From: Apostichopus japonicus
Taxonomy: Eukaryota > Echinodermata > Holothuroidea > Aspidochirotida > Stichopodidae
DNA: 64,000 nt
Assembly: GCF_037975245.1 (NCBI RefSeq)
Contig: NC_092579.1
Span: forward strand, 14,368,678 to 14,432,677
Direction: 5' to 3'
Both the position numbers and the translations under genes were made by a program. Positions within the stretch are counted from its first letter, which is position 1; each line of letters starts with the position of its first letter. This document shows positions 11,851 to 22,362 of this stretch, piece by piece. The notes beneath the pieces were generated by a model that saw nothing but the letters and a program-made list of their open reading frames with translations, was not told where the DNA came from and searched no databases.

Positions 11851-12350
11851 CTGGAAAATAATACAAAGAAAAAAGAACGGAGCAAGAAAAATAACATGGT
11901 ACACAATATGGCAGAAACATTAAAACCAATGTGGGTGCGCAGTTTCGGAAACTCGTAGACAAGCATTTCCCTTGTGATCATGCCTACGCAAGAACAACGT
12001 ACATCAAAATTGGCTACAGCTATATGGAGTATGCTGCAAATAATAGCAAACCCGAAGACCAGGAAATTCACTTGCAACTGTAGAAAAAAAAGGAGCGAAC
12101 TGCCCCCTGTCCGGGGAATGTCTCGCCAGCGATGTAATCTAAAAAGCAAAGGTCACTACTGGTCAAGAGACAGCCGTATATATCGGTCTACAAGCTAGTG
12201 GAAGCTTCAAGGCAAGCACAACTTGGTGTAGGACTTGTTATAGGCTTAAACTTTGCAACTGCTCAAAAATATACTTCAAAATCAAAGTCAATCAAAATCA
12301 AATGTAAATTAAAAGTGAAATGTACAGATGTTTTATCTCTCAATGTCTGA
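11851..12350. other. Sequence preceding tail C1; possible degenerate upstream exon
   Basis: Duplicated at 30538-31037 and, more diverged, at 35890-36420. On the minus strand it translates to hydrophobic stretches in one frame (11733-12149), but that frame is broken in the third copy and does not match the tail frame. I cannot define an exon here; it may be intron plus decayed exon. Confidence 0.35.
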
Positions 12351-13208
12351 TGCATGGTTAAGTTTAAAGTCGAAATTCTTGTAAATATGATTGAAATTTT
12401 ATTAAATGAATGGGCAATTAAACAACATATTGCATTCAATATCTGACAAAGCAAACGAGAGGTAAATTCAGGCGTAGAGCGATAATTCGGTTAATATATA
12501 ATTAAAGATTGCAAATGCCAGCCTCTCCCTATATATCATGTAACACCCAAATGATGATAGGGTGAAGGAGGGTGGGGGTGGGGGGGGAGGATGAAGAAAA
12601 TATAGCTTTAAATGTAATTTCCTTTTTTGTTTGCCCTTGAAATTGGATAAACTCCAGAAACCTATACACTACCGAGTGAGTAACCAATTAAGGAGCAAGA
12701 CGAAACCTAACAGTGTCATTATCCACCTTCACCTAAGCGAAAATATATGTGCGTTCATTTTCTTCACATTCTCACGTTGTATTATAAACAGGTAAATGTT
12801 GAGTCGTTGTATGGGTATAGTTTTTCGCCACTTACAGAGGTTACTTGCAACCATGATTGGTCTCCCAAGACTCACTACCTTACCCCCACCCTTCACGTTT
12901 AATGTTCTGGATCATGCCATTCACATTTGGTTCACGACTGTGACTTGATTTCCTTCAAGGGACTTCCCTATACAAACAACAATTATAAAAATTCTCTTAT
13001 TATTTTTCCAGTGTTCCCTTCATGAGGTAGAGCTAAGCTGCCGCCCAAAAATGAAGGAATAGCAATGACTGATTTTTGCGATATCCTGACTTAACTCTAG
13101 TTACCAATTTCATGTTTTCCACCCAATATTTTAATGTTACCTTCAAAATTTCAAGTAAAGACAACAAAAACAGTGTAAAAGCATTTTTGAAACATGTAAG
13201 ATATCTTC
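12351..13208. repeat. Block D, distal part
   Basis: Homologous to the B 3'-flank, including a G-rich tract at 12566-12590. Homology stops at about 13208, where an unrelated 730-bp segment replaces roughly 300 bp of block D, including the position of the IRF-like cluster. Confidence 0.7.
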
Positions 13209-13937
13209 TTTTACGAGTTACGATACTAGGTTTGGTGTAAACAATAAGGGGTTAATCAACGGTCTAGCGTGCGTTACTCACAGGATTAATGCACGATCGG
13301 GGGATAATGCAAGCGATGCACGAGGGCGGGGCGTAGCGGAGCCCGAGTGCATCCAGCGATAGCATTAACACCCGGAGTGCATTAATCATGTGAGTAACGT
13401 ACGCTAGACCGTTAATTAACCCCGTTCATTCATACACTTCCATTCGTGTGGGGGGAAAATCATAAAACAAAACATTTTTGGTTACATATAACCAAAGATT
13501 TGTTAAAGTGATGCCCCGTAATTTTACCGTGCGTTACTCACAGGATTAACCACGGTCAGCTGACCTGAATGGACCTATAGGATTTAGGAATCTTTACTAA
13601 GTATAAATGAATTAGCGTTCAGGTCGTCGTATAGAACATTTTATATGTGGATGGCAGTGTTGCATCGAAGGACATAGGTCTAGTGCAGTTCGCATATAGA
13701 TCCTGGTCTAATACCGAAATACGTGATGTTCCCCGACCACTCGGTCGAGTTCGAGACCAGCCACAATTGGTTTCATAGCACAATTGTACATTTGTTTAAG
13801 GCGTCCATTCACACACACGCGTTATGATAGACCATATATAGTATATATATATATATATATATATTCCCCCCTCTTTTTTCCTTTTCTCTTCTCTCCTCTT
13901 TTTTCTACCCCGGGCGCGCCCCCCCCCCAACGCCCCC
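13209..13937. mobile_element. Inserted/replacement segment with hairpin and TA microsatellite
   Basis: Absent from the block D copies at 5.3, 16.3, 22.4, 36.4, 50.9 and 58.7 kb but present in the duplicate at about 31.9-32.64 kb. It holds a long inverted repeat (13248-13423), a further GTGCGTTACTCACAGGATTAA (split here: GTGCGTTACT near 13530, then CACAGGATTAA), a TA repeat (about 13841-13862), a polypyrimidine run and a poly-C run at its right edge. No coding frame. It could be a foldback or MITE-type insertion with adjacent deletion; flanking duplications are not evident. Confidence 0.45.
13248..13423. repeat. Long inverted repeat (about 47-bp arms)
   Basis: The left arm begins GGGGTTAATCAACGG and the right arm ends TAATTAACCCC. 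The arms are complementary with few mismatches and surround a GC-richer centre that includes the palindrome-like GGGCGGGGCGTAGCGGAGCCC. It would form a large cruciform or hairpin. A copy is at 31938-32112. Confidence 0.75.
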
Positions 13938-14100
13938 CGGAATACAGCATGATAAGCAGCAAGCTGTTTTTGTAATGTACATAGGTCCACAACTACATTA
14001 ACACACTTCCCTGTAATGATTGGTGCCTTCATTCGTAATATTTAATATATAGAAAAGATATGACATTACGTTCATTGTGTGTAAATATTTCTTCTTTGAA
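13938..14100. repeat. Block D resumes before stub B0
   Basis: Sequence from GGAATACAGCATGATAAGCA onward matches block D. At 14100 the alignment to block D stops (GAAACC) and coding sequence of a B gene begins, marking a deletion junction. Confidence 0.65.
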
Positions 14101-14253
14101 ACCAAAGCCATCACTATGATACACCAGTTCTACATCCTCACCCTCCAGTGCAATATATTCGTTGGTAGGCGTAATGGCTACAGCGCAAGTGAAGCACAAT
14201 AACACGAACATGTAGAAGTTATGTATACTTCCATAGATGAACAAGTTTTCCAT
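14101..14253 (-). pseudogene. B0: N-terminal stub of a B-type receptor
   Basis: From ATG at 14253 it encodes the B signal peptide and the first strand of Ig1 (through HSDGFG), about 51 residues. It then runs directly into non-coding block D, terminating after 74 codons at 14029. Everything from mid-Ig1 to the stop of a normal B gene (about 1.7 kb coding) plus the first part of the 3' flank is missing. Immediately upstream of its ATG the sequence is block U (from about 14265), the A-gene upstream region, instead of block P. Both ends of this locus are therefore rearranged. A functional product is unlikely. Confidence 0.85.
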
Positions 14254-16310
14254 TTTTTAAAACGGAATAACTGATAAAATGAGAATATGGACAGATGAAA
14301 AACAGACACACTTCCTTGTTTCAATTCATTGTGCCGTGCCCCAATCATGCAAAAAGAATTATCAATCCGTACGATGAGACTTATGAGAACCACTGGCATG
14401 CAACCTTCATAAAAGACATTTACTGATACAGCTTAAGCATTCAACTAACTAGATAAGAACGCTGTTTGGTTCATAACTCCCCGTAATATGATCGTAATGG
14501 GTCTCAATTTCCTTTTAGCGATTGAAGTGGCGTTTAACCATTTAGAGTGATAGGTTAGTTCAGAAAAAGAAAAGAAAAACGAAGACTTTCTGTTTGTTTC
14601 GTAGTCAGATATCACCTGTTTAGTAAATCGCAAGGATCGCCGTTTAGTTGTTTTCATTCCAAAAAGCTTCAAGTTACCATTTTATATTTAATGGTCAACA
14701 TAAACAATATCTAATGCAATCATTACGTTGTCGTTGAATGCATCGGTGAAGCTCAAGAACATTTACTGCGAACAGCAATGGAGCATTGGGGAGTGGTGGC
14801 TCCATGGCCTTGGCTGGCTTTAAGAAGATCGCCTCGCATGTAGCTGCAATGGACGGTTATATTTCGATAAGTGATAGAATTACAATGGGGTGTTTAATGT
14901 TATAAACTAATCTAAGTGAAACTTTTTACACTAGTGCAGAAGGTCCCCCGTCAGTATATTGTACTATTGTACTAGTTCTTGTCCGGGCTCTGAAAACCGG
15001 TTTTGTCTTTCTGCGTTATTAATACACGTCTGGCATCACAACAGTGAATTTTCGACAGACCTCCGATCATCTAAGAGGCAATAGCCAACTCATTTTATTC
15101 GAGATCTCGCGAACCAAGTTAATCCGCGAGAGAATCTCGAGGATCAATTTAGGCAACGTGGGTTCGCGAGAGCTCCATCATTCAGCCAATGCTGAAATTC
15201 CTCTAAAAAATGCTTATAATCGAAGTCGTACATGGGTAAATAATTTCCAATGTACACTCGGCAAATTGCATAAAATCTCATCAAGTTGCCAAGGACACTT
15301 TGAAAATAAAATGTTGAACCGCGTCATTTTCAGTTGATGAAATGAAATAAGTTTCTTCAACAATCATGTAATTATTGTATATAGGCCTAAGTGCAAATTT
15401 CGTGAAACAGGTACATTACTCAAAAATCAGGCAATTGAAGTCGGATAGCTTCAGAAATATCGCGGGTAGAAAAGAAAAAGATTCACAAATGGTTTTGAGA
15501 TATAACTGTAACAACAGCAATTTATTTTTGGAGCAGGAAACAATTTTATATATTTAATGTATTAAATTTCACAGGCAATGCAAAACTTTGCTCACACATC
15601 AATCTGTACAAGTAGTACATTGTGGCTGACGTGACTGCAGCTTTCGATTCATGAACAATTTAGCATCCTTCAAGCCCAAATACCGTATTAGAAAATACTT
15701 AGATATTTCCCTACCTTGTATCACACCTTTAGTAATTCAACACGATAATTGGGCAATCCTGACAGGCCCCTTTGTCGTATTAAAGAATTTGGCATTTTTC
15801 AAATCAATCTAAATAATTTTATTCTGCAAATTTTCCATAACGTAATTGCTTTAAGTTGAATGTTCAGCCACGATAGACAGCTCGATAGCCTTTTGAAGAA
15901 TTTACACAGGGAGGGGTAATACTGAACGAAACTGAGTAGAGTGATAACAATAACGTGTTCAACAACAGGATGTGTGCTGTGCATATGATTAAGCGAAACA
16001 TATAAGTGTCACATTATAGCTAGAAGTGAGGATAACAACAGGGAAACGTTAATGTTCAGTGGGAATGTTACAACATGTTCGCGTTACCTCACTTCAACAA
16101 CACTTTATGTACAATTTTTAAATACCGGCAATACCAGATGGCAAAAGATAATTAAGTCATGAACTAATTTACTTGCTACAGATTTATAAACTGTATTCGA
16201 CAGCAGTTTTAAACTTGAGAGCACGACACAATAGCTGTGGGTTTGCTATTGAGCTATTACATGGGTAAGCAAAAATTTACAGTATTGTCAACGAATGTAA
16301 GTTTAGAGCC
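14254..16310. repeat. Block U without an A gene
   Basis: Matches block U of A1/A2 starting inside it at about 14265 (CTGATAAAATGAG). The roughly 400 bp normally nearest the A gene, and the A gene itself, are missing and replaced by stub B0. The inverted repeat is kept at 15101-15175. No gene is supported. Confidence 0.7.
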
Positions 16311-18198
16311 GAAATATTTGTAAATATGATTGAAATTTTATTAAATGAATAGGCAATTAAACAATATATTGCATTCAATATCTGACAAAGCAAACGAGAG
16401 GTAAATTCAGGCGTAGAGCGATAACTCGGTTAATATATAATTAAAGATTGCAAATGCCAGCCTCTCCCTATATATCATGAAACACCCGAATGATGATAGG
16501 GTGAAGGAGAGCGGGGGAGGGGGGGGGGGTGGAAATAATGTAGCCTTAAATGTATAAGTTACCTTAATTGTTTGCCCTTGAAATTGGAAAAACTCCAGAA
16601 ACCTACACTACCGAGTGAGTAACCAATTAAGGATCAAGACGAAACATAACCGTGTCAATTTCCACCTTCGCTAAGTGAAAAAATATGTGCGTTCAGTTTT
16701 TACACAATCTCACGTTGTATTATAAACAGGTAAATGTTGAGTCGTTGTATGGGTATAGTTCGTCGCCACTTACACAGGTTACTTGAAACCATGATTGGTC
16801 TCCCAAGACTCACTACCTAAACCCCACCCCTCACGTGTAATGTTCTTGATCATGCCATTGGTTCACAACTCTGACTTGATTTCCTTCAAGGAAATTTCCT
16901 ATACAAACAACGATTATAAAATTTCTCTTATTATTTTTCCAGTGTTCCCTTCATGAGGTAGAGCTAAGTTGATGCCCAAAAATGAAAGAATAGCAATGAC
17001 TGATTTTTGTGCGAAATCCGGACTTAACTCTAGTTACCAATTTTATGTTTTCCACGCAATATTTCAATATTGCATTCAAAATTTCAAGTCAAGACAACAA
17101 CAACAAAAGCAGTGTAAAAGATGTAACAAGATAAAACATGTAAGATATCTTCAATACATGAATGAAAATGAAACAGCTTGCCATACGTGTATAATATAGC
17201 GTTGAAAGTGAAAGTGAGGAAGGTTGGAGCATTCTGCACATGACTTTTCATTACAAACAAGATCTTTATCAACCAAATAGTTGTTCCACCTAGCTCTAAT
17301 TAACTCTAAGTTATCATCGTAATGCTCCTGTGAAAAACTTTTCTGCACCTTCAGTGAATATATTGTTCATAAAACTCTAAAGATTGAAATATGAATTATT
17401 ACAGCATTAAAAAAGTGGCCAGCACCCAGATTAGTAAACCAAGTGCCGGAACACAGCATGATCAAGCAGCAAGCTGTTTTTGTAAGGTACATAGGCCCAC
17501 AATTACATTAACACACTTCCCTGTATAATGATTGGTGCCTTCATTCGTAATATTTAATATATAGAAAAGATATGACATTACGTTCATTGTGTGTAAATAT
17601 TTCTTCTTTGAAACCTCTTTCGATCAATTTCTTTACTATTAAGATGTTATTGTTGTAATAGAGCTGTCTTCGCGTTCTCAGGTTGTTGAATGATGTATAT
17701 TTCTATTAAAGATACCCACTTGTGATCGGTAGTAACTGTCTACTAACAAGCTTTACACTTCACAAAGACAGTTAACACAGTAACAGGCAATCAAATAATT
17801 AATATTTCTTTTTTATATATCATAATCCGTAAAAAAAATTCCACTTAGTGTCTCAAACTTCCGATAGAAAGTCAAATTATTGAACATGAAAAGTCACAAG
17901 TTCATTGGACCTACAAAAGATATGTGTTTACAGTGTGGAACTGTCTTCAACACAGCGACATTGTTAATAAAACTCCAAAGTAAAAAGTCAGTGATTACTA
18001 TATATATCACTTACATTGGAAAAAAAGTCGCAATTTCGAGAAAAAAGTACCACGAGAAGGAATCGTCCATATTTACATGTAGAAAATAAATGTATAGTTT
18101 CCCATTAGATCAAATAAGCTCAAAAATCTTTACAGTTAACGTTAACATCAAAAAATAAGATACCGCGATAAAAATGAATAGGAAATGCGCCCTTTCCA
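16311..18198. repeat. Block D, 3' flank of B1
   Basis: Full-length copy of the B 3'-flank. It contains a G-rich run (16511-16532) and the IRF-like cluster at 17164-17221. Small frames on either strand recur in other copies without signs of coding constraint. Confidence 0.75.
17164..17221. promoter_or_regulatory. IRF/ISRE-like motif cluster
   Basis: GAAAATGAAAC at 17164-17174 and GAAAGTGAAAGTGAGGAA at 17204-17221, in the same order and spacing as at 6195-6253. About 1 kb beyond the 3' end of B1. Confidence 0.45.
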
Positions 18199-19527
18199 TC
18201 AAATTTCACTGTTGTATTTTTTCAATTTATCAATTTTGGCATACAAAACATTATCCGCATCCATATTAGGTTTCACTTCAATCTCTTCGTTGCTAGACTT
18301 GTCCATTACTCTAGGCGAGGGAACAGCTTGAAAGCAATTATCTCCGTCATCACATTTTCTTGGTGGAGTGTGTGAAACATTTCTACCATTTTCATCATTC
18401 TTCTTCGAGTCTGTCGGACTTTCGTCATCTCGCAAGTCCAGTTTTCTTGTCCGTCTAAGAAAACTATATGCTATGGTTACACAGCAAAGGACAATCACAA
18501 GCAAAGCAACGCACAATGAGTACAGCATCGAGTCCAAATTTGATTCTGACGAGGAATGTTGCAAGACTAGATCTGCGTTTGCACTCCCGGTATGATTCCG
18601 TACCTTACCGAAGCACTCAAAAACTATCGATGCACTATTGGACATTTTGGAGTTGTTCACTTGAAAGGTTATCTGGTCATGCTTAGCAAACTTCGTGACA
18701 CTATTTGGGACTTCGGGTGTTATCTTCCAAGTAACATTATCTAGAGGTCCTGCGTTACTTGAGCAGGTGAAAGTAATGTTACCTGAGTCATTCATGGCAT
18801 ACATTGATGGTGTTATCATTACTTGAAGCTCTTCCAAAAACAAGATCGGTGGAAATGAACAAGAATCTTCAAATGATGTAATGCTCATTGATGATGGAAT
18901 ATCCTGACGAACAATGCAGGAAATATAGCTGTTGTTCATACGCACAGAGGGTAAAATTGAGATGGCTGCCTCAAGACCATTTCCGGATATGATCACACTA
19001 GAATTCACTGATGATCCGTTTTGAAATTGGAAGGAAAGTGTAGATTTTGGTCGTCCTCTGTCACCAAGGCTGCACTGTAAAACGGCTGTCGCATTTGTCA
19101 CATCATCTTTGAAGAAAATGAGCTTCTGGGAACTCGAGCAGATGGGATTTGACGGTCTGTAGTTGACCAATACGGTCACAGATATTAATCTGAACGGGCT
19201 TTCCTGCATAAACCTGTATTCACCAGCTTCGTTTCTATCAATGTTCTTTATAGTGAGTGTATGCTTTCTTCCAGAATCACTAACTGTCGACGAATAGTCA
19301 TATTTGTTTGGATTCCCTTCCAGGTGTCCGTTATTTATGATGGTACTGTTTTCCCCTGTGTCTTTAAATATTCTACCAAAGTCATCACTACGATACACCA
19401 GTTCTACATCCTCACCCTCCAGTGCAATATATTCGTTGGTAGGCGTAATGGCTACAGCGCAAGTAAAGCACAATAACACGAACAAGTAGAAGTTATGTAT
19501 GCTTCCATAGATGAACAAGTTTTCCAT
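18199..19527 (-). CDS. B1: B-type three-Ig receptor with short tail, intact (442 aa)
   Basis: Complete single-exon frame from the conserved ATG (context AAAATGG). Signal peptide 1 to about 26. Ig1 (about 30-122) lacks the Cys pair but keeps NEAGEY (99-104). Ig2 has C152/C204, with flanking C130 and C223. Ig3 has C255/C305 and W267. Membrane helix about 334-356, then an Arg/Lys stop-transfer run. The tail is only about 86 residues: against B6 an in-frame deletion removes about 159 residues between KCDD (391-394) and DNCFQA (396-401), including five of the tail tyrosines of B6. The end VLYAKI (427-432) fits the ITIM consensus (V at -2, I at +3), whereas B6 has G at -2. The last residues (KLKKYNSEI) extend past the B6 stop. 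Inferred role: surface receptor, possibly inhibitory; ligand unknown. Confidence 0.9.
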   Translation of the reverse strand: MENLFIYGSIHNFYLFVLLCFTCAVAITPTNEYIALEGEDVELVYRSDDFGRIFKDTGENSTIINNGHLEGNPNKYDYSSTVSDSGRKHTLTIKNIDRNEAGEYRFMQESPFRLISVTVLVNYRPSNPICSSSQKLIFFKDDVTNATAVLQCSLGDRGRPKSTLSFQFQNGSSVNSSVIISGNGLEAAISILPSVRMNNSYISCIVRQDIPSSMSITSFEDSCSFPPILFLEELQVMITPSMYAMNDSGNITFTCSSNAGPLDNVTWKITPEVPNSVTKFAKHDQITFQVNNSKMSNSASIVFECFGKVRNHTGSANADLVLQHSSSESNLDSMLYSLCVALLVIVLCCVTIAYSFLRRTRKLDLRDDESPTDSKKNDENGRNVSHTPPRKCDDGDNCFQAVPSPRVMDKSSNEEIEVKPNMDADNVLYAKIDKLKKYNSEI

Positions 19528-19589
19528 TTTTTACCACGGAATGATGAAACGTATTTCAAGTTTGCATGTGTTTTATCTTCTAAACGGCT

Positions 19590-19700
19590 GTGATTTTAGA
19601 CGAGATGAGAGTAACGCGATGTCTTGCCAGCTGATAAAAGCATTCACAACGGCGATATGAATAATATATATTACATATATGTAGACAATTTACTTACAGT
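19590..19700 (-). promoter_or_regulatory. Candidate B core promoter or short 5'-UTR intron
   Basis: On the minus strand a donor-like ACACTGTAAGTAAATTG (GT at 19697-19696) is followed by an AT-rich ATATAATATATATTATTCATA-type run (split: TAATATATATTATT) and, about 108 nt later, an acceptor-like AAAATCACAG (AG at 19589-19588), with the ATG 60 nt further. The donor is kept upstream of B2, AB, B5 and B6, and altered in B3. The AT-rich run could equally be a TATA box. The two readings conflict, and only transcript data can decide. Confidence 0.3.
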
Positions 19701-20008
19701 GTTTGATAATGGATTCCTCGTCGAAGAACAATTGAAACGTTCAATTTTGATAGTTTTCCAAAGTGCAATTATTTTCTCATGTGGTAGATATCGCTAGTTT
19801 ATTAGTGGGACAGACATTAACATCTGCAGGCTTAAGTAAATATGTTAATTACCTTTAAGACCATTAGAAAGTTGTCATGATTATGTTTGTATACAATTAA
19901 GACTATACAGTCATTTTGCAAACTTCACCGAATGAAACCTTTATTAAAAGTATAGATTAAATAAAATGAAACAGTACTTACAGTACTTGTTTCGTATCCG
20001 ATAATTGT

Positions 20009-20018
20009 GAAAGTGACT
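20009..20018. promoter_or_regulatory. IRF-like half-conserved site upstream of B1
   Basis: GAAAGTGACT, aligned with GAAAGTGAAA upstream of B2 (26222-26231), B3 (35673-35682) and AB (46975-46984). About 480 bp upstream of the start codon. Confidence 0.3.
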
Positions 20019-22362
20019 TTATTGATTCATAGAATAGCTGGAGACCCGCTGCTTTACAAACTTTTCCCTAAAGAGCCGATTATAACCTACAAAAAGCACA
20101 CAATTTAGAGGACTTTCTTGTTAAGTCAATATTTCGATCGACTTAAGAAAGAGACGGATATAGTTGCAAGCAGATGCTATATGCAGAAATGAAAGAACCT
20201 TCCATGAAAGTAGTTATCCAAGTGTGAACTATTGATTACCCGGTACAAACTCTCAGCATGATATCAGAAATCGATCTACAGATGGTATTGAACCAATACG
20301 TCAATCCCCACCCAAACCCTTGCCTTGTATACATGCCTTGTTTTAGATAACTGGTTGAAATGACCAAACATTTTCTATAAAGAAAAAAGAAAGAAATAAA
20401 ACTTGCGATTATTGTGCCAAACTCACTTTCCACAGTCTTGCACAACTTGAGTTATAGTGTACAGACTAATGTTTTAGTCACGCAGTGGCCAGCACCTCCC
20501 CCTCCCCCCGCCCCCCTTCCCTCCGACCCCATCTCCTTATCAATCGGTAAGGAAAATCCGTTCAATCGGGGATTTTTTTCCATTCCTTTTCCTTTTCACA
20601 GCCTTACATGTAGACCTAATTTATATTCTGAATATGCATCAGAATGCACAAGTTGACGTACAAACTTCTTTTTTGGGTTGGGAGGGCCATTATACCCCAC
20701 TCTACATGGGGAGTCACATTCAACAACCACCCACAGCGACACCCCTATTTCGCTGCAGCCGGTCCATAAAGGTTCATCCCTACCAAAACGGCAGTAGGTG
20801 GAATCCCCCTCAACCCCCACCCGTGTAACTACTACTACCACATTCCTCATTAAAAACACCTTAATGACTTATTGACTATAAGATATATAATAATATAGCA
20901 TCTTTAATTTATTTTCTTCTAATCAACCATATCAACCAAGCGAGAGAAAGTCATCAAAATGTATTAATTATTAAATTAATTATTAGAAGGAAATAGAACA
21001 TTAATGTTGACAGAAAACAGTTTGAACAAGACTATAGGCAATGAAATGAGTTGCAGATCTCATCTCAAAATTTGAATATGTGACCAGTCATCACTCTAGC
21101 TTACAGAGTTGAAGTACAAGAGCCTTGGATTTTACTTACCTCATTACATGTGATAGTCAATGTTAAAAGATATGACATTCGTACTAAAAATTCATTCAAA
21201 CAGTCATTACTTCATGTATGGGTATGACACTTATTAATATTTTGTCATTTTTTGGCATGGGCACAATAGCCAAAATAACACCTTTTTACCAAGTAATGCA
21301 GTAGCTTTGTTTCAGTTGACAAACAATTTCAGCCACTGGACTTTTATTTTTCGTGTATTTGTCGTATCAACACTTGATCGAGTTTGGCCAAGTTCGACTC
21401 GGTGACCTCCGTTGACCATGTCACCTTAGGGGCTTGATATAATCAATACAAAGTAATATTTCAGAGGATGGCTATATGATACGCACAACTGAAACACGCT
21501 TCTCCACACAATTGTTTTGCATAATTTTAACTTTGATCAAGTAACCGTTGGTATTTCACTTGAATAAATGCACTGTAGACAGATAGTATGTGATATGACT
21601 ATTGTGTTTGAAGGTTTGGGCCGTATATATATTTTGATCACTCCCCCACACAAGTGCACACTATACACACACCTCATGTTTTATCGTTGTATCAATTTTT
21701 AATTTATGACAACTTACTTTTTACATGGATTTCAAATTTCTGACAAATATTTAATGTCATCTAACCAGGGTCGTATACATTCACCATTTTTCAAGAGGCC
21801 GATTGATCGATTTCGAGACCGGCTCCATGCTTTTTTAGGACCAACTGCAGTGACTAGCTTAAGCAGCGGTTCGAAAATTTACCACCAAAAGCGGCCAATT
21901 GATTTATAACTTTATAATTACAACTGTATACTATTGTTGGCCGGAGTGCAGGGCACTTATAAGCTAAAGCACCTTTAGATAGCTTTTGTTCACTTCAATG
22001 GCGATTCTGTCAAATTAAGGAATTACACTTACTTAGTTTCTCTGCAAAGTATATCTCGGGGCTCCAGTGGGGGGGGGGGGTCAAGGAGGACCTAGTGGGG
22101 ATATTCTTTGTTCTCTCGTAGCGAATTCGAAGTACAAAGTACATGTGAGAGAGAGACAGAGAGAACGAGAAAGGTCAATGGAATTCAATTCAAAGCCCAA
22201 ATGGAGGTGTACGGAGCGCCCCCCCCCCCGGAAGTTCAAGCGTTTTCATATACTCCTTGTGTTTTCGAAGCGAGTACATAATGCATGTGAGAAAAGAAAT
22301 TCAATATCTATGGAATTTATTTCCAAGCCCTCAGAATTTGGTGGGTTTTGAGATATTACACT

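Larger units (their letters stand above)
19528..22362. repeat. Long block P upstream of B1
   Basis: The first 500 bp match the upstream regions of all B genes. From about 20030 the longer extension matches 55360-58745 upstream of B5, and its first part matches up to 63205 upstream of B6. It contains C-rich and G-rich runs (20490-20530, 22070-22082, 22226-22238). Frames at 20414-20656 and 20596-20859 are products of these low-complexity runs. A 165-bp piece at 20822-20986 is replaced by 1.17 kb in the B5 copy. Confidence 0.7.

Noticed and set aside
11733-12149. 138-codon minus-strand frame with hydrophobic stretches, twin at 30420-30836
   Set aside because: The third copy (35.7-36.2 kb) breaks the frame, and in the tail part it runs out of register with the homologous A-tail frame.
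13784-14032. Frames across the TA microsatellite and pyrimidine run
   Set aside because: They encode alternating Tyr/Ile and Lys/Arg runs from simple repeats and change with repeat length in the second copy.
20414-20859. Proline-rich and other short frames in long block P
   Set aside because: They are produced by C-rich/G-rich low-complexity tracts and change between the B1 and B5 copies.
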